NCBI RefSeq assembly: GCF_905475395.1
Contig: NC_058337.1
Coordinates: 97,830,368 to 97,894,367 of the forward strand
DNA length: 64,000 bases
Origin: Chrysoperla carnea
Taxonomy: Eukaryota; Arthropoda; Insecta; Neuroptera; Chrysopidae
Reading direction: 5' to 3'
A program made the translations under genes and the position numbers. Positions 46,418 through 59,775 of this stretch are shown piece by piece (within the stretch, counting starts at the first letter, position 1; each line of letters opens with the position of its first letter). The notes under the pieces are model-generated. The model had not been told where the DNA came from. It saw only the letters and a program-made list of their open reading frames with translations, and made no database searches.

Positions 46418-49400
46418 TTGGTATAAAAAAGGATCTTGGTATTTGAAAAGTCAAGTTCGTTACTCCGAAAATTCGACAGATAAACAAGGGAAAGAGTGTG
46501 TGCAAAGTACAAAATTTGGAATTTTTTCAAAATAAAAAATTTCTTGATCAGTTTTAAGCACAAAAGTATTCTTGTGATTTTTTCTCTAGACGCTTAGTTT
46601 TTAAAATAAAAATTCTTGGAAAACTAAAAATGCAATATTCGATTTTAAGAAAAATGTGTTATTTATCAATCTCTGAGGGAATTTTTATTATATTATCTTG
46701 TATATCTTGTCAATATTTGAGCTTTATAATCGATGCACAACTTTTGAAATTTTTAAAGCACATACCTTTCAACCCCTATTTCAACCTCTTACACTTTTAT
46801 ATTATGCATATATTATACATGAAAACCTTCCTCTTGAATCACATCAAAATCCGTTCCGTAGTTTTAAAGATCTAAGCGTACATAAGCCTTATGGACAGAT
46901 AGACGGTAGCGACTTTGTTTTATAAAATTGTATTGACCCCGATTTTTGTTGTAATTACAAGTTGGTTATGTTGAGTTTGTCAAATATAGAGGAGTTCGTT
47001 GTTTAATGAAATTTATAGACTTATCGTTCAAAAATGCGACTCTATTTCAAAACTTTTTATGTTTTTTTTTTTGTCCGAATATATTTTCCCTTAATGCATA
47101 AGTTAAACTCTTTCTCGAAAAAAATTGCAGTAAAAAATTGGGATAATAACTTTTAAAAAGTTCTCTGTTATGAATATCTATCTATATTTAAACAGTTTAT
47201 AAATAATGCTCACAGTTTTCTGTATCGAGTAGGTATAATCAGATTATCTAAAAGCAAGATTGCATTTCATATTCGGACCAACATTAAATTCTTCTTTATG
47301 GAATTGAAAAAATGTTACAATAAATGGGTAAAATGTGCGTTTTTAAAGCTTGGACGGTTTTACCCTACATTTGTACATTTTTAATAGAATTAAACGTTGA
47401 TATCCTTCATATGAAGATGTCAAGTTTATTTATTTACATAATTGGTCAAGAACTGAACGCTACTTCATATATGTATATAGTATAGGTACAGTAAATATAC
47501 AAATGTATTCATAATATATTATTTATTGAATAACACCAGTGAATATTAATCAATGGTTTTAAAATCAAAATAATGCAATCCAGTACCTACTACACAGTAC
47601 TGCATTAAGATTATGGGACGGCATTAATTTCGAACAAAACAGCAAATGGAATGTACCAAATCAGCAGTGCTGGGTTTAGGCTTAGGCACGTGAGGCAATT
47701 GCCTATGGCAACACAATTTTATGAGCGGCAAAATTTTTCGAATAGTCATAATTTTAAAGGCGAAATAAAAAAGAGCAATCCGAATTTTTTCAATAAAATG
47801 AATTGAATAATCGAATGTATGTATTTACTTTTTAACATGACATAATGTTAATTATTTAATAGATCAATAGGCTTTTATTAATAGTCTTGGTCGATTGCGT
47901 TCTTGCGTTCTTAAATGGCCAAATAAACTCTCGTAATTTATGCCATGCCAGCCTGTGTTACAAAAATTAAATTTAAATCAAACTCACTTTTTACGCCCTG
48001 AGCACGCTATAAAAATTTCTGCTTGATATCTCTTTTCATTTTTGAGTTATCGTGTTTATAGGTGGACAGACAGACAAACGGACAACCGGAAATCGATTAC
48101 TTAGGTGATTTTATGAACACGTTTACCAAAATTTTGTTCGTAGCGTCAATATTTTTAAGTGATACAAACTTAGGACTAAATTTAGTATGCCTTGATATTT
48201 ATTTCATACATATACATATTTTCAAACCATTATAACTTTGTTACTTTAGGCCAATTATTATAAGAATCGCTGAATAAGTCTTTCAGAGGACAGTTAATTT
48301 TCGACTTTCAGCTGAGATAAACAAATTGCCTTATACGTAACTTGTACAAAAGTTGTGTCTCTCTATCTTTAGCTTTTTTTTTATCTACTCATTTTTTTTT
48401 ACGTTATTAATGCGATATCATAAATGTCATGTCAAAAAACAAAAGCACCAATTAAAGTAGGCTATGCGATCCTACGCATAGAACAACCCTATCCGGAGTC
48501 TGGCTCGTATTTAAACGGTTTTATAAATTTAGGTTGTACATGCCAAACATTATATTTGGATAATTATCAATTTATTTGATATGGCGGAAAATACAGAACA
48601 GCGTTCTAGATCTTTTAATGTTCTCATTACAAGTACATTGTTACATTTCTTGAAATGAAACTAATTGAGTATTGAAATAACAGTTTAATAATCACAGGTA
48701 TACATATTTTTCATTAATATGTACGTCCAACTAATTGAATTTTCTAATATCCTTGTAGAATTAACAACAATTCATAGTTTTCCATTTATGATTGTACACT
48801 ATAAATACGACAATACTATTGATTCAAACACGTTGAGAAATAAAGAATCTTACGTGTTGTTTTCGGTTATAGGTCAGAAGTTGTTTACCTCTGGAGGAGG
48901 GTACTTACACTATAAACCTGCCGAGTCCACTCGCTCGGAATCTGGATACTGGAATTATTAAACAAAATTATTAAACAAAACTTTTGGTTCCTTAGATGAT
49001 TTTTCTATAACTTCTCTAAAATTCTTTTTTAATTGGCTTTATTTATTTGCAAATAATTGCTTATAATAAATTAAATCCTTCTATCTTCTAGCTGAAACCT
49101 CAACTAACAAAATTAGTTTTGGAACGTTTTATTCAGCCTAATAGTTACTTTGGCAAGACCGCAAGGTATGAGTTTTTATCCGATCTTAATCTGCTTGACG
49201 GGATTCAACCTTAATTAGCCACTTTGTTGTCTATACCCGTAGTCAATATTAATATTATTAATATTATATTTTTCAGATTCGTAAATCACACATTTCTTTT
49301 CATTTTAATATGAGGAAGTCATGTACAGAGAACATTGAAGATATTCGCCTTTAAGATATATAAATGAAGCCTTCTATGTCAACATATTAAATTAAAACAA

Positions 49401-50175
49401 AATATTTCTTTGTCAAAGCACACGTTTACTGTCAGCACGATCCGATAGATTGCTTTCGGGGATTTATGAATAGAATGTTTTCTAAACTAAAAAATCTAAT
49501 ATTTTTTGTGATAAAAAATTTAGTATTTGCTACAAAGCTGGTCTGCTTTTTTACATTCACCTTTGAAACAATCAAATTAGTAGATTTAATGTCCTATTCA
49601 TAATACTTGAATTCGTGAAAATTCGTGAATTCTACGAGTCTCTAAGGACAATATATAGATGGAAATAGAGTGACGCAGTGGATGGAGGTATTAAAGAAAT
49701 CTATAACTATTCAAAAAAAGCTCTGAAATCTAGTAAAACAGTGTTAATTTAAATCGGCTTTTGGATGCGAAATAGAGTACTTCTCATATTAATAATATAT
49801 AGTTTACGAATTCGGAAACTCCTTAACGAATAAAGCGGTGCTTTCAAAAGTGGAAAAATTTAATTATTGAATTTAATCATGGTGCTGCTGAGGCTGTTTT
49901 GAATTAATTACTTTATTCTTCAATATCTTAGTAATAAATTATTTTCGTACATATGTTCTTACCTCATACTTTAATTCATGTGTATGTTAAAAAGTATATC
50001 TGTATGTTCTGAAAAGGGGAAAAAGTTTATTATGTTTCCCATAATTATAAAATATTGAAGATAGTATTCGCTTACACGAAGTACCTATTAAGAAAACTGA
50101 TAACTTACTTAAGCTGTGTTTATTCCTGGTAATTGACTGAGTTTTTACTCCCTGTCAAACAAAGAACAATCTTTA
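46418..50175. other. AT-rich intergenic DNA, no gene seen
   Basis: Frames at 46630, 46698 and 48719 are unconvincing. The 48719 frame ends GGGYLHYKPAESTRSESGYW, which is less biased than the others, but I cannot link it to a family or splice sites. Confidence 0.5.
47979..48219 (-). mobile_element. Helentron-like element, 5' half
   Basis: On the - strand: the family 5' end region, GACTAATTAG-like block altered to AAGTAATCG, GTCC/GTCT tract (CGGACAGACAGAC on +), and the AAAAATGAAAAGAGATATCA block. It stops at CACTTTTTACG; the 3' half is absent. Confidence 0.72.
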
Positions 50176-50681
50176 TCTCTTCTCTATCTCTATATATTAT
50201 AAATGAGAAAGTAAGCATGTTTGTTTGTTTGTTTGTTTGTGACACTTTCACGCTAAAACTAGCCAATGGTTTTTAATGAAACTGTACAGCAATATAGCTC
50301 ATACTTCAGAATAACACACGAGATATAATTTATATAATAATATATTAAGATATATTAATAAAAAAATTTAAAAAAATTAGAAATTAATTTAATTTGACAT
50401 TACCATAAATTGCAGATTTCTGTAAAAGTACTCATTTGACATTACCATAAATTACAGATTTCTGTAAAAATAGTCAATATAAAATATTTCACGGCCACCT
50501 TTCCTGATATACTCAATGAATAATTACGACTATTATACATTTAAAAAAAATAGAAAACCATATTTATTTGTGTAAAACAATCCTTACCAGAATTTCGAGT
50601 GTTATAGAAAGGGGATACGCGAGAGCAATGTTTATCAATCTCTACTTTTAAACCCAGCGAAGCGAGTGGATATCACCCTAG
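50176..50681 (+). mobile_element. Helitron-like non-autonomous element, copy 2
   Basis: TCTCTATCTCTATATATTAT, AAATGAGAAAGTAAGCATG, (TTTG)n, GACACTTTCACGCTAAAAC, ACTGTACAGCAATATAGCTC and an end AGCGAGTGGATATCACCCTAG|T with intact CTAG. The segment TTTGACATTACCATAAATTRCAGATTTCTGTAAAA is present twice in tandem (about 50395-50475). Confidence 0.8.
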
Positions 50682-51348
50682 TTATAACAAATAAATTTTA
50701 CATTTTGGATTTACTAAAATAGTACTTTGCAATTTTGAAACATTCTGTATAACGTCAATAAAGAGAAGTAAACAATTGCTTGCTTATACTGAATAAATAT
50801 TTTGATATTCTGCGATATTACAACATCGATATTAAAATTTATTACAAATACTATTCTATTCTAGCGTGACAAAGTAGGTACTGGTATTCGATAATACATA
50901 AGAACTTTCAAGTTGTTCACTCAAATGTAAAATACTTGAATAATTTCTCAAATGTATATGAATAAAACATATATTTCTATGACGATAAAAATATGAAAAC
51001 CATTTTCTAATCGCTTATTCCATATGAATACATATTACCAGTTACAAATTGTAATTTCTATGTAAATGATTACTATATAAAAATTTGATATAATTTACAG
51101 TAAACATATTAATCATAGAAATAATAGGATACACCTGATTTGGCAATTTCTCGAATTCGAATAATTCTTTAAATTATTTGAGTTGAGTCGTTGAAATGAT
51201 TATACCCGAGAAGTGAACGAAAAAAATCCGTAATTGATGGATAGATATAAATATGAAAGAGCTGTTTGATGTGACTATATCGGTAAATATGAGCCGATTG
51301 ATAGCCGTTGTGCATCAAATTTCGATCAATTCGTGAGGAGATTATATG

Positions 51349-53269
51349 ACCGCAAAATTTTGGCGATAAGAATAGTTGATTGTTTTAATTTCATTTATCT
51401 GATGACTTTTATAGGCATTAGATTTTAAGCAAGTAACGAGATTAGTTCTTATTATGAGTTATTTATAAATGAAATTTCTGGTATATAAACTTTACTCCAG
51501 TATAATGGATAACGACCTTTCCAAAATCAAGTATATTATAGAAATAATAGGAAAAGTAAGAAGAAATGAAATATTTTTAGAGATTTTTTAGTAAATATGG
51601 TAGTAAAAGCGAAATTGGAAGCTTACTTCTGTCTAGTAGTTTGGACATTCTTATCATGAGTTGTAGAAATTAAAAAAATCAGGAGCGATGATTTTTATAC
51701 CCTGTATATATCTAATATATATATATCAAGGTATACTAAGTTAGTCCCAAGTTTGTAACGATTAAAAATATTGATGATACCAAAAAAAATTTTGTAAAGG
51801 TGTTCATAAAATCACCTAAGAGTCCATTTCTGATTGTTTGATCTGCCTGCACGTCTGTGAACGCGATAACTCAAAAACGAAAAGAGATATCAAGCCGCAA
51901 TTTACAGCGTGCTCAGGATGTAAAAAGTGAGGCAAACTCATCTTGTAGACCGTTAGAGATAGAGCAAAAGTTTAAATATAAAAAGAGTTCCTCATAAAAT
52001 AAACAACTCTTGTTTGAAACATTTTTTTTGTAAATACCACTACGTGAGGACGCAAATTAGGACAAAATTTTGGTGTCCATTTTCTCTAAAATTGTAAAAG
52101 ATAGGGAGTTGAAAATTTACAGGTAGCTTCAACTAGTGGTCTTGTAAATTATTCTTGAAAAACGAAAAAGAAAAGAAAATAGTGTAGGTTTTTAAAACTC
52201 TTAATATAATTAATATAATTAAAAAAAATAAAATAAAAAGGCAAGCACTGATATTCAACTCATTCTATAAAGGGTATCTCAAGAATTAACTCAGTCAATT
52301 GTTATAGATATACAACCGCAAAATTTTGGCGATAAGAATAGTTGATTGTTTTAATTTCATTTATCTGATGACTTTTATAGGCATTAGATTTTAAGCAAGT
52401 AACGAGATTAGTTCTTATTATGAGTTATTTATAAATGAAATTTCTGGTATATAAACTTTACTCCAGTATAATGGATAACGACCTTTCCAAAATCAAGTAT
52501 ATTATAGAAATAATAGGAAAAGTAAGAAGAAATGAAATATTTTTAGAGATTTTTTAGTAAATATGGTAGTAAAAGCGAAATTGGAAGCTTACTTCTGTCT
52601 AGTAGTTTGGACATTCTTATCATGAGTTGTAGAAATTAAAAAAATCAGGAGCGATGATTTTTATACCCTGTATATATCTAATATATATATATCAAGGTAT
52701 ACTAAGTTAGTCCCAAGTTTGTAACGATTAAAAATATTGATGATACCAAAAAAAATTTTGTAAAGGTGTTCATAAAATCACCTAAGAGTCCATTTCTGAT
52801 TGTTTGATCTGCCTGCACGTCTGTGAACGCGATAACTCAAAAACGAAAAGAGATATCAAGCCGCAATTTACAGCGTGCTCAGGATGTAAAAAGTGAGGCA
52901 AACTCATCTTGTAGACCGTTAGAGATAGAGCAAAAGTTTAAATATAAAAAGAGTTCCTCATAAAATAAACAACTCTTGTTTGAAACATTTTTTTTGTAAA
53001 TACCACTACGTGAGGACGCAAATTAGGACAAAATTTTGGTGTCCATTTTCTCTAAAATTGTAAAAGATAGGGAGTTGAAAATTTACAGGTAGCTTCAACT
53101 AGTGGTCTTGTAAATTATTCTTGAAAAACGAAAAAGAAAAGAAAATAGTGTAGGTTTTTAAAACTCTTAATATAATTAATATAATTAAAAAAAATAAAAT
53201 AAAAAGGCAAGCACTGATATTCAACTCATTCTATAAAGGGTATCTCAAGAATTAACTCAGTCAATTGTT
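51349..53269. repeat. Tandem duplication, 955-bp unit, period 966
   Basis: Units 51349-52303 and 52315-53269 are collinear, and I found no mismatch reading across. They are separated by 11 bases, ATAGATATACA. Each unit has about 340 bases of unique DNA plus a Helentron-like element. Similarity stops sharply on both sides. The first nine filler bases equal 51241-51249, just outside the left breakpoint, as in templated end-joining. An assembly artefact is the main alternative. Confidence 0.85.
51692..52303 (+). mobile_element. Helentron-like element, copy M (left duplicate, 3' tail lost)
   Basis: 5' TTTTTATACCCTGTATATAT; both subterminal repeats carry CCC/GGG (ATACCC at the 5' end, GGGTAT at the 3' end) in place of CCA/TGG. 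The GTCY tract is degenerate. It is cut at CAATTGTT, so the terminal 13 bases are missing because the tandem duplication breakpoint lies here. Confidence 0.8.
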
Positions 53270-53282
53270 TGTTTTCACTTGT
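52658..53282 (+). mobile_element. Helentron-like element, copy N (right duplicate, complete)
   Basis: This looks identical to copy M as far as 53269 and then has the normal TGTTTTCACTTGT tail. Because only this copy has the true 3' end, the right flank is the original one. Confidence 0.83.
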
Positions 53283-53954
53283 TTAAAATTAAATTTAAGA
53301 ACTTGTAGCACTATATACTAATAAAAACTTACTAGTAAAAACTACATAATATGAAAAGAACAATACCACAATTATTTACAAAAACCAGAAAATGAATGGG
53401 TTATGGTTTATTTTATGTAGCATGGTTATGTGTTTCTTTAAGTATATAAGTATAATGCATTGTGGCAGGATAAAATACTCTAAAAGTTACTCAATTTTCA
53501 CATTTTATATGCACTTTTTATACTATAAGATTCAACAAGTTGAATTGGTTAAGAAACGAAAATCACTTTTGAAATACAAGGAATTATAATTGATAAAATT
53601 TTAGCAGAAACGTTTTATAGAAATTCACAAAGCGGTGTTTCTGATAATAAATATATTTAAAGATATCCTGTTTTTAATGCCGAAAATTCTGCGGTAAAAA
53701 CCTCTGAAAACGACATATTTGTCTTTTTGTGTGACATTTGAATCTTGAAAAATAATATTTATGAGACAGAAAAACATGCCTTCGGAGAGTATGAGAAACT
53801 AAGAAAAATTTAGCATGATGTACCAAAGATATAAACTACGTACTTATTAAATACTTTTCTAAAAGGAAAAAAAACTATAGAACCCTAAACTCGAAATTGA
53901 TCGGTTTTTTTTTGTGTATGCAGGCTATCTTTGATTAAGAAATGAAATTATCCT

Positions 53955-55212
53955 TAATAGTGTGATCAAATTAAAAAAAAATGGCGTCAATTTTTAGATA
54001 ATTCTGAGTTCGGAGAAAAAAATTGAATTTAGTAGATCATTATGATACAAATTGAGGAAACTAAAATCTAACATTTTTTGATGGTCGGAAGGGGTCCAAA
54101 AAAAATGGTAAAGTGGCCTAATCCGGTCTTTCGCGTCAGACACCGTCGGATTGAGTTAAAAATAAAAAAGTGTTTAATAAGCTTAGGCGCCGTAAAAAGG
54201 CGAAAAGAATGAGCTGCGAATGAACCCGATTGGTCCATCGATGTCCCCACAAATTGCAAAAAACCATCGATTTTGCTCGAAATTTCAAAACTTCATAGCT
54301 CTTGTTGTTTTAAAGATTTAAAGCTGAGATTGAAATGGATTGTAGCTTTTGTACCCATGAAGTATCACACACAATTTCAGCAAGATCGAATGTATACTTT
54401 TTGCAAACCGCAGCTGAATGCAAAAAACAGGACTTTTGTAAAATGGCCCTAAAAAAGTTGTGGTGCGGTAACGCGCTATCTTTAGTAAAAGTTACTAAAA
54501 TATTAATTTTAAATTACTATTATTTTAAATTATAACATTAAAAATAGGATGGAAGTAATGGGAGCAATTATTAAGAGACAGAAGTTATGTGACATTATAG
54601 TCTTAATAATTGCTCCCATTACTTCCATCCTATTTTTAATGTTATAATTTAAAATAATAGTAATTTAAAATTAATATTTTAGTAACTTTTACTAAAGATG
54701 AGAGGTTGGCACTTTAGTAGCTATTACTTTAACTATTGAAGCATATGCTCGCGTAAAAAAAATAGCGCGTTACCGCACCACAACTTTTTTAGGGCCATTT
54801 TACAAAAGTCCTGTTTTTTGCATTCAGCTGCGGTTTGCAAAAAGTATACATTCGATCTTGCTGAAATTGTGTGTGATACTTCATGGGTACAAAAGCTACA
54901 ATCCATTTCAATCTCAGCTTTAAATCTTTAAAACAACAAGAGCTATGAAGTTTTGCTATGAAGCTCATTCTTTTCGCCTTTTTACGGCACCTAAGCTTAT
55001 TAAACACTTTTTTATTTTTAACTCAATCCGACGGTGTCTGACGCGAAAGACCGGATTAGGCCACTTTACCATTTTTTTTGGACCCCTTCCGACCATCAAA
55101 AAATGTTAGATTTTAGTTTCCTCAATTTGTATCATAATGATCTACTAAATTCAATTTTTTTCTCCGAACTCAGAATTAAATTATTCAAAAAGTTAATTTG
55201 ATCACACTATAA
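53955..55212. repeat. Long inverted repeat (about 600-bp arms, 26-bp loop)
   Basis: The left arm (53955-54575) and right arm (54602-55212) are reverse complements around the spacer 54576-54601. Outer ends are TAGTGTGATCAAATT and AATTTGATCACACTA; inner ends are GCTCCCATTACTTCC and its complement. The left arm keeps about 70 bases near 54225-54290 that the right lacks. The right has about 60 extra bases near 54703-54760. Both arms hold open frames only in shadow; nothing protein-like. TA flanks the GTGTGATC ends, so a Tc1/mariner-like foldback element is possible. Confidence 0.85.
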
Positions 55213-55258
55213 CTGTTATTAAAGTATAGAAAAAAATTATCTTCTAAGATTATAACCA

Positions 55259-55726
55259 ACAAGTGAAAACAAACAATTGACTGAGTTAATTGTTGAAATA
55301 CCATGCATAGTGTTGATTACTCATCACATCACATTGCACATACATATACAATTTATATATATGTATCGGGTAAACAGTGATGTTTATAAAAAAATGTTTC
55401 AAACAAAAGTTGCTTTTATTTACAAGATGGGTCCAACGGACCCATAGGTCAAGACCCAATTGACTTATGTTGCTCATTTACGAACTCAACCTTACTTTTT
55501 ACGCCCTGAGTACGCTGTAAAAATTTCAACTTGATATCTTTTTTCGTTTTTGAGTTAGCGTGTCCACAGACGGACGGACGGGCGGACAACCGGAAATGGA
55601 CTAATTAGGTGATTTTATAAACACCCATACCAAAATTTTGCTCGTAGCATCAATATTTTTAAGCGTTACAAACTTGGGACTAAACTTAGTATACCTTGCA
55701 TATTACATATATGCATGGTATAAAAA
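55259..55726 (-). mobile_element. Helentron-like element, copy O, near complete
   Basis: On the + strand it reads ACAAGTGAAAACAAACAATT, the hairpin, ATACCATGCATAG, TTTCAAACAAAAGTTGC, CAGACGGACGGACGGGCGGA and ends ATATGCATGGTATAAAAA. Both subterminal repeats share the ATACCATGC form. Part of the centre is deleted. Confidence 0.8.
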
Positions 55727-57325
55727 CTATCATCTATGATTATAAACAAATACTATCATTGTAAAGCCATCTATAATGTAATTATGTGTGCTATCATATG
55801 TTTATTTTACATGCTTGAGCAGTTATAAATTAATGACACAGATAATATAAATGATATGAATAAACGAAAGTATTATTTGTAACCAAAAATTATTATTAAT
55901 TTTAATAATTTAATTTTTTAACACGTTGTAAATAAAATAACTACTGATAACACATCTATTCGTTGTGTGCGTAGTCATGACAGGGACAATAAAATCGATG
56001 CCAGCGCTTCCAGTGAAAAATTTTGGCGATAAAGGAGGCTGTTATGTCTAATTTGCAATAGTTTACATGTTATAGAAAATGTCAAATTAAAATTATTGAA
56101 AAACACTAATTAATTAAACTTGCATTAAAAATTGTGAAAATAAGAAATCAAATTGCACAAATATTATTTTTCAAATGTAAATTATAAGAATTAATTTAAA
56201 TTTGTGCGGAAATAATATTAAATTTTCAATGTAAGTCATAAATGCAATCCATAAAATTTTATATGAATCCATATAATTCTATAATTAAAGTAGTGTATCG
56301 TTACCATGGAAACGGCTCCAATAAAACTCACACACGGTGCGAATAAATTACTATTGAAGTATTGATAAATACATACCTTGATATACACAGACACCACTAC
56401 CTTCATATATTCAAAGATCATTTCAGGATTTTGATAAGTTCAAAAATCTAATTTTTAGCATTGTTCTTTCAGCTTTGAAAATGACCTTTTTAGCGTATTT
56501 CCAAACGTTAAACTATCAATAGAAAACGGTGACATTTACGAAAAAAAACACAAGGGGCCTTTTTTACTTGAAATGACACCCAAAAAACTTAAGATAGCTT
56601 TATTTAGTTCAATTATTGATATATCCTTCTCCGTGTATGAATGTATTTTTTTTTCAATAAGAATATCTAGGCAAAGTTTGGGAAAGAGCTTTTTTGTTCG
56701 TTTTGATAAGCTTATTCAGGAAGTGTAGATTTCTGGATTCAATTATAAAATATCCGGAATGTTAAATTTAAAAAAAAAAGTTTTTTTTATAAAGGATGTA
56801 ACATAATGCAAAAAATTGCTAGCAACAAAAAAATAATTAAATTTTTTATTATAGTGGAGGATTAACTACGGTTGAGTTTCCTACTATATGCATTCGCGAA
56901 CGTTTTTTAACCCAATACCATAATGGAATATAATTATTACGTTACGTATCGGTTAGGAGTATTTTCTTAATAATGCTTCTTTCCTACATTCATAACGCCT
57001 CTATTATGATTATCATTCTATGATCTAATAAAAGCTTTTAAGCTGTTTGTTTATACAATATTAATAATAATAAAAGTATTATAATATTGATGCTATAGGT
57101 TAATTCATTATGTACGAAGAAGTTCATGAAGATACCTTAAACGCTTCGTCTTTTTGTATACTTACCGATAATGATTTATTTGATTTTTACGTAAAGATCC
57201 ATTTTTTATCGAATTAAATGATCTAAAATTATCAAAGAATTTTACCAAAAAGCTAACAAATTTATAAACTAAGCAATCTACATATTATATTGACTATACT
57301 TGTTAGTCTAAGTACTCCGTGGCCT
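55727..57325. other. AT-rich intergenic DNA, nothing supported
   Basis: No repeat or gene recognised. Confidence 0.55.
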
Positions 57326-57736
57326 ATCCCTTTTGTATTATAAATGTTAAAGTAAAGATGTTTGTTTGTTACGCTTTCACGCAAAGACTACCGAATGGAT
57401 TTGAATGAAACTGTACAACAATATAGCTCGTACATCAGAATAACACATAAGGTATAATTTATAAAGATATATATATTTTTTTAAATTAAATTTAATCTGA
57501 CATGTTACTGCTCTATCTATAATCACCATTTTGAACCAAAAATTAAAAATTTCTGTAAAAATTTTTAATTGTAAACGTCAAACAATTCATGACCTTTCTT
57601 TTCTGATATACTCAATGACTATTTTACACTTAAAAAAAATTAAACTGTGCATATATTTAAGTTGTGTAAAACAATCCCTTCAAGTGTTATGGAAGTTGAA
57701 GATACTCGCCAGTGAAGTGGGCGGGTATCAAGCTAG
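57326..57736 (+). mobile_element. Helitron-like non-autonomous element, copy 3
   Basis: TATTATAAATGTTAAAGTAAAG, one short TTTG tract, TTACGCTTTCACGCAAAGAC, ACTGTACAACAATATAGCTC, and the end GGGCGGGTATCAAGCTAG|T. Compared with copy 1 it keeps only the right arm of the internal hairpin. A 69-residue open frame inside has no coding character. Confidence 0.8.
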
Positions 57737-59519
57737 TTAATTAATATTATCATATTTTCAAAGTACTTGGTTGCTATCATAAATTTTAAAGACTCGTCTG
57801 CTTTATAATCTTGTACATAAAAGTAATTATTTGTTTCTAATCAACAACCACACCCTAATTAAATATTAATGTATCCAAGGATAATAAATTACTCATTTTT
57901 AAAATATGTTAACAACTTTAATACAAAGTTAAATAATTTTCATGATAAAAGACTTATATGCAAAGTATTGAATAATATCTAGAGATTAAAGGAAATTAAG
58001 TTTCTGGTAGAAAGTTGTTATTTTCAACTCGAAAAATTTAGTACCGAATTAAAACATTTTTAACTTACGTCATGAGAAAAAGTCTGGAGCGGGTCAAGAT
58101 AAAAGACCATTTGTAACAATATCTGACACCCAAGAATGCACAGTTCTCGAGTTACATCAGCCTTAAATTTTTTGTTTTATATTTTATTGTAATATACAGC
58201 TAGCGGTATGAAAACTTTTATACTGGGCCAATTTAACTGAATTGGATATAAAAGCTGATGAGTTGTAGATGTTTTAAAATATAATTCATGTCGCCAATCA
58301 TCAGATGGTGAGATTTTCGAAGAAAATTACTGAAAAAAAAAATTATTACACATTTGGCGGATGCACAAAATTTACGGTATATTCTCCGCTAGTTTTGGCC
58401 CGATATCTTAATACATTTTTACTGATACTTTAACATCTGATCACCTTTCTGTGTGTTATTTGTCTGTGTCATTGGTTTGACCCAATGATCATCCCATCAC
58501 GGAATGTTTATCATTTGATCCAAAAGATATTACTCTAACTCAAAATATAATTGTGAAGTGGTTAAAAGGTCTGATGATAATTTCAAAGCCACTTGAACAA
58601 AAAATTATATAATAATACTTGAATAAGTTTTATTCTATTTACATTTTTATTAAAATACCTTTGGCTTTCAAAGTGTATTTTATTAAAATACCTTCGGCTG
58701 TGGTGTATTCAGGGTCGTATCAACGTTTTGGGGTAGCTCTGACCAGACCCTTCCTTCATCCGAGCTCTATAGAACATAAGCAATGGTTCTCGCTTCCTGA
58801 TTCTTCACTGCACAACGCCTTTGCTTATTTGTTAAGATATACAGCTGATATACTTGATATACAGTTTAAAAATTACGATTTTTAATTTTAATATTTTAAA
58901 AGAAAAACGTGCTTTTATGAGTCGAAATCAGAATATTTGAGTATATTTTTACATAAATTTTAACTTTTTTCAAATTTCATGATTTATTTTTGACTATAAA
59001 TAATACCCTATTCTGTGGTTACGGCGTTTGACTGTAACATATAAAAAAACAGGGACCATTATAATTATTAATTAAATAATACAGCTAAAATTAAAATTAA
59101 ATTAGAGCAAACTAAAAAACGAATTCAAAAATGTACAAATTATCTAATTATTTAATTAAAATGTGGTATACAACATAAAATAAACGATATACAACTAAAC
59201 ATAAAAACTTTATTATTATTATTATTATTAACAAGGATGCAGTCAATTACTTAAGAATCTGTATATTTATTTAGATTTAATTTTAAAATTTTTGCTAAGG
59301 TTTCCTAAATATTGTCTTATTTAGGATAATAACATAATAATACAGGAGAATTGGCGCGTGTGCAGAGGAAGAGGAAACCTGATAATATTTAATGGAATGA
59401 GTGAGTCAGAAATTATATACCTATTAATTTTACTGCTATGCTGGTTAGGTTGATCGTTATTTAGTGTAAAGATTATTTGTACAGTGGCTTGTACAAATGT
59501 TTATTTGGCAAAACAGTAC
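57737..59519. other. Intergenic DNA, one GC-richer patch
   Basis: 58710-58830 (GGGTCGTATCAACGTTTTGG; ATCCGAGCTCTATAGAACAT) differs in composition from its neighbours and probably is an old repeat. Confidence 0.4.
58645..58711 (+). repeat. 33-base tandem doublet
   Basis: TTTTATTAAAATACCTTTGG and TTTTATTAAAATACCTTCGG begin two successive units. The 88-residue open frame here reads IKIPLAF and IKIPSAV from the two units; it has no recognisable domain and I do not call it a gene. Confidence 0.5.
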
Positions 59520-59775
59520 TAAGGGAGAGCGGGTAAAAAAGAAACGGCGGGTCGTAAGTAACAAATGCTCTGTAGGTTTATCTAACAGGCGCAAAACCGC
59601 TTCACTGCCGTCAAATAATAGCCAGTGGCGTCTGTCGCCGTGAAACCTGTCGTAGTCGAAAGTAACAACTTACGAATTTTTTGTATATCTATGGATATAA
59701 TAATTTCATTAAAATACTCCTAGCCAGCATCCAAGGTGAAAGTACAAAGAGCTACTTTTGTACCCGGTCTCCCCT
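59520..59775. mobile_element. MITE-like element with AGGGGAGACCGGGTA-type ends
   Basis: Left AAGGGAGAGCGGGTAAAAAA and right TTTTGTACCCGGTCTCCCCT are inverted. The interior is GC-richer (CGGCGGGTCGTAAGTAACAA; CAGTGGCGTCTGTCGCCGTG). No coding frame is supported. Confidence 0.62.

Noticed and set aside
48719..48961. 80-residue + frame as an exon
   Set aside because: No donor or acceptor in phase, no domain recognised, and an ordinary length for chance in this window.
54068..55007. Frames in the long inverted repeat as genes
   Set aside because: The frames in the two arms arise from the same non-coding sequence read on both strands.
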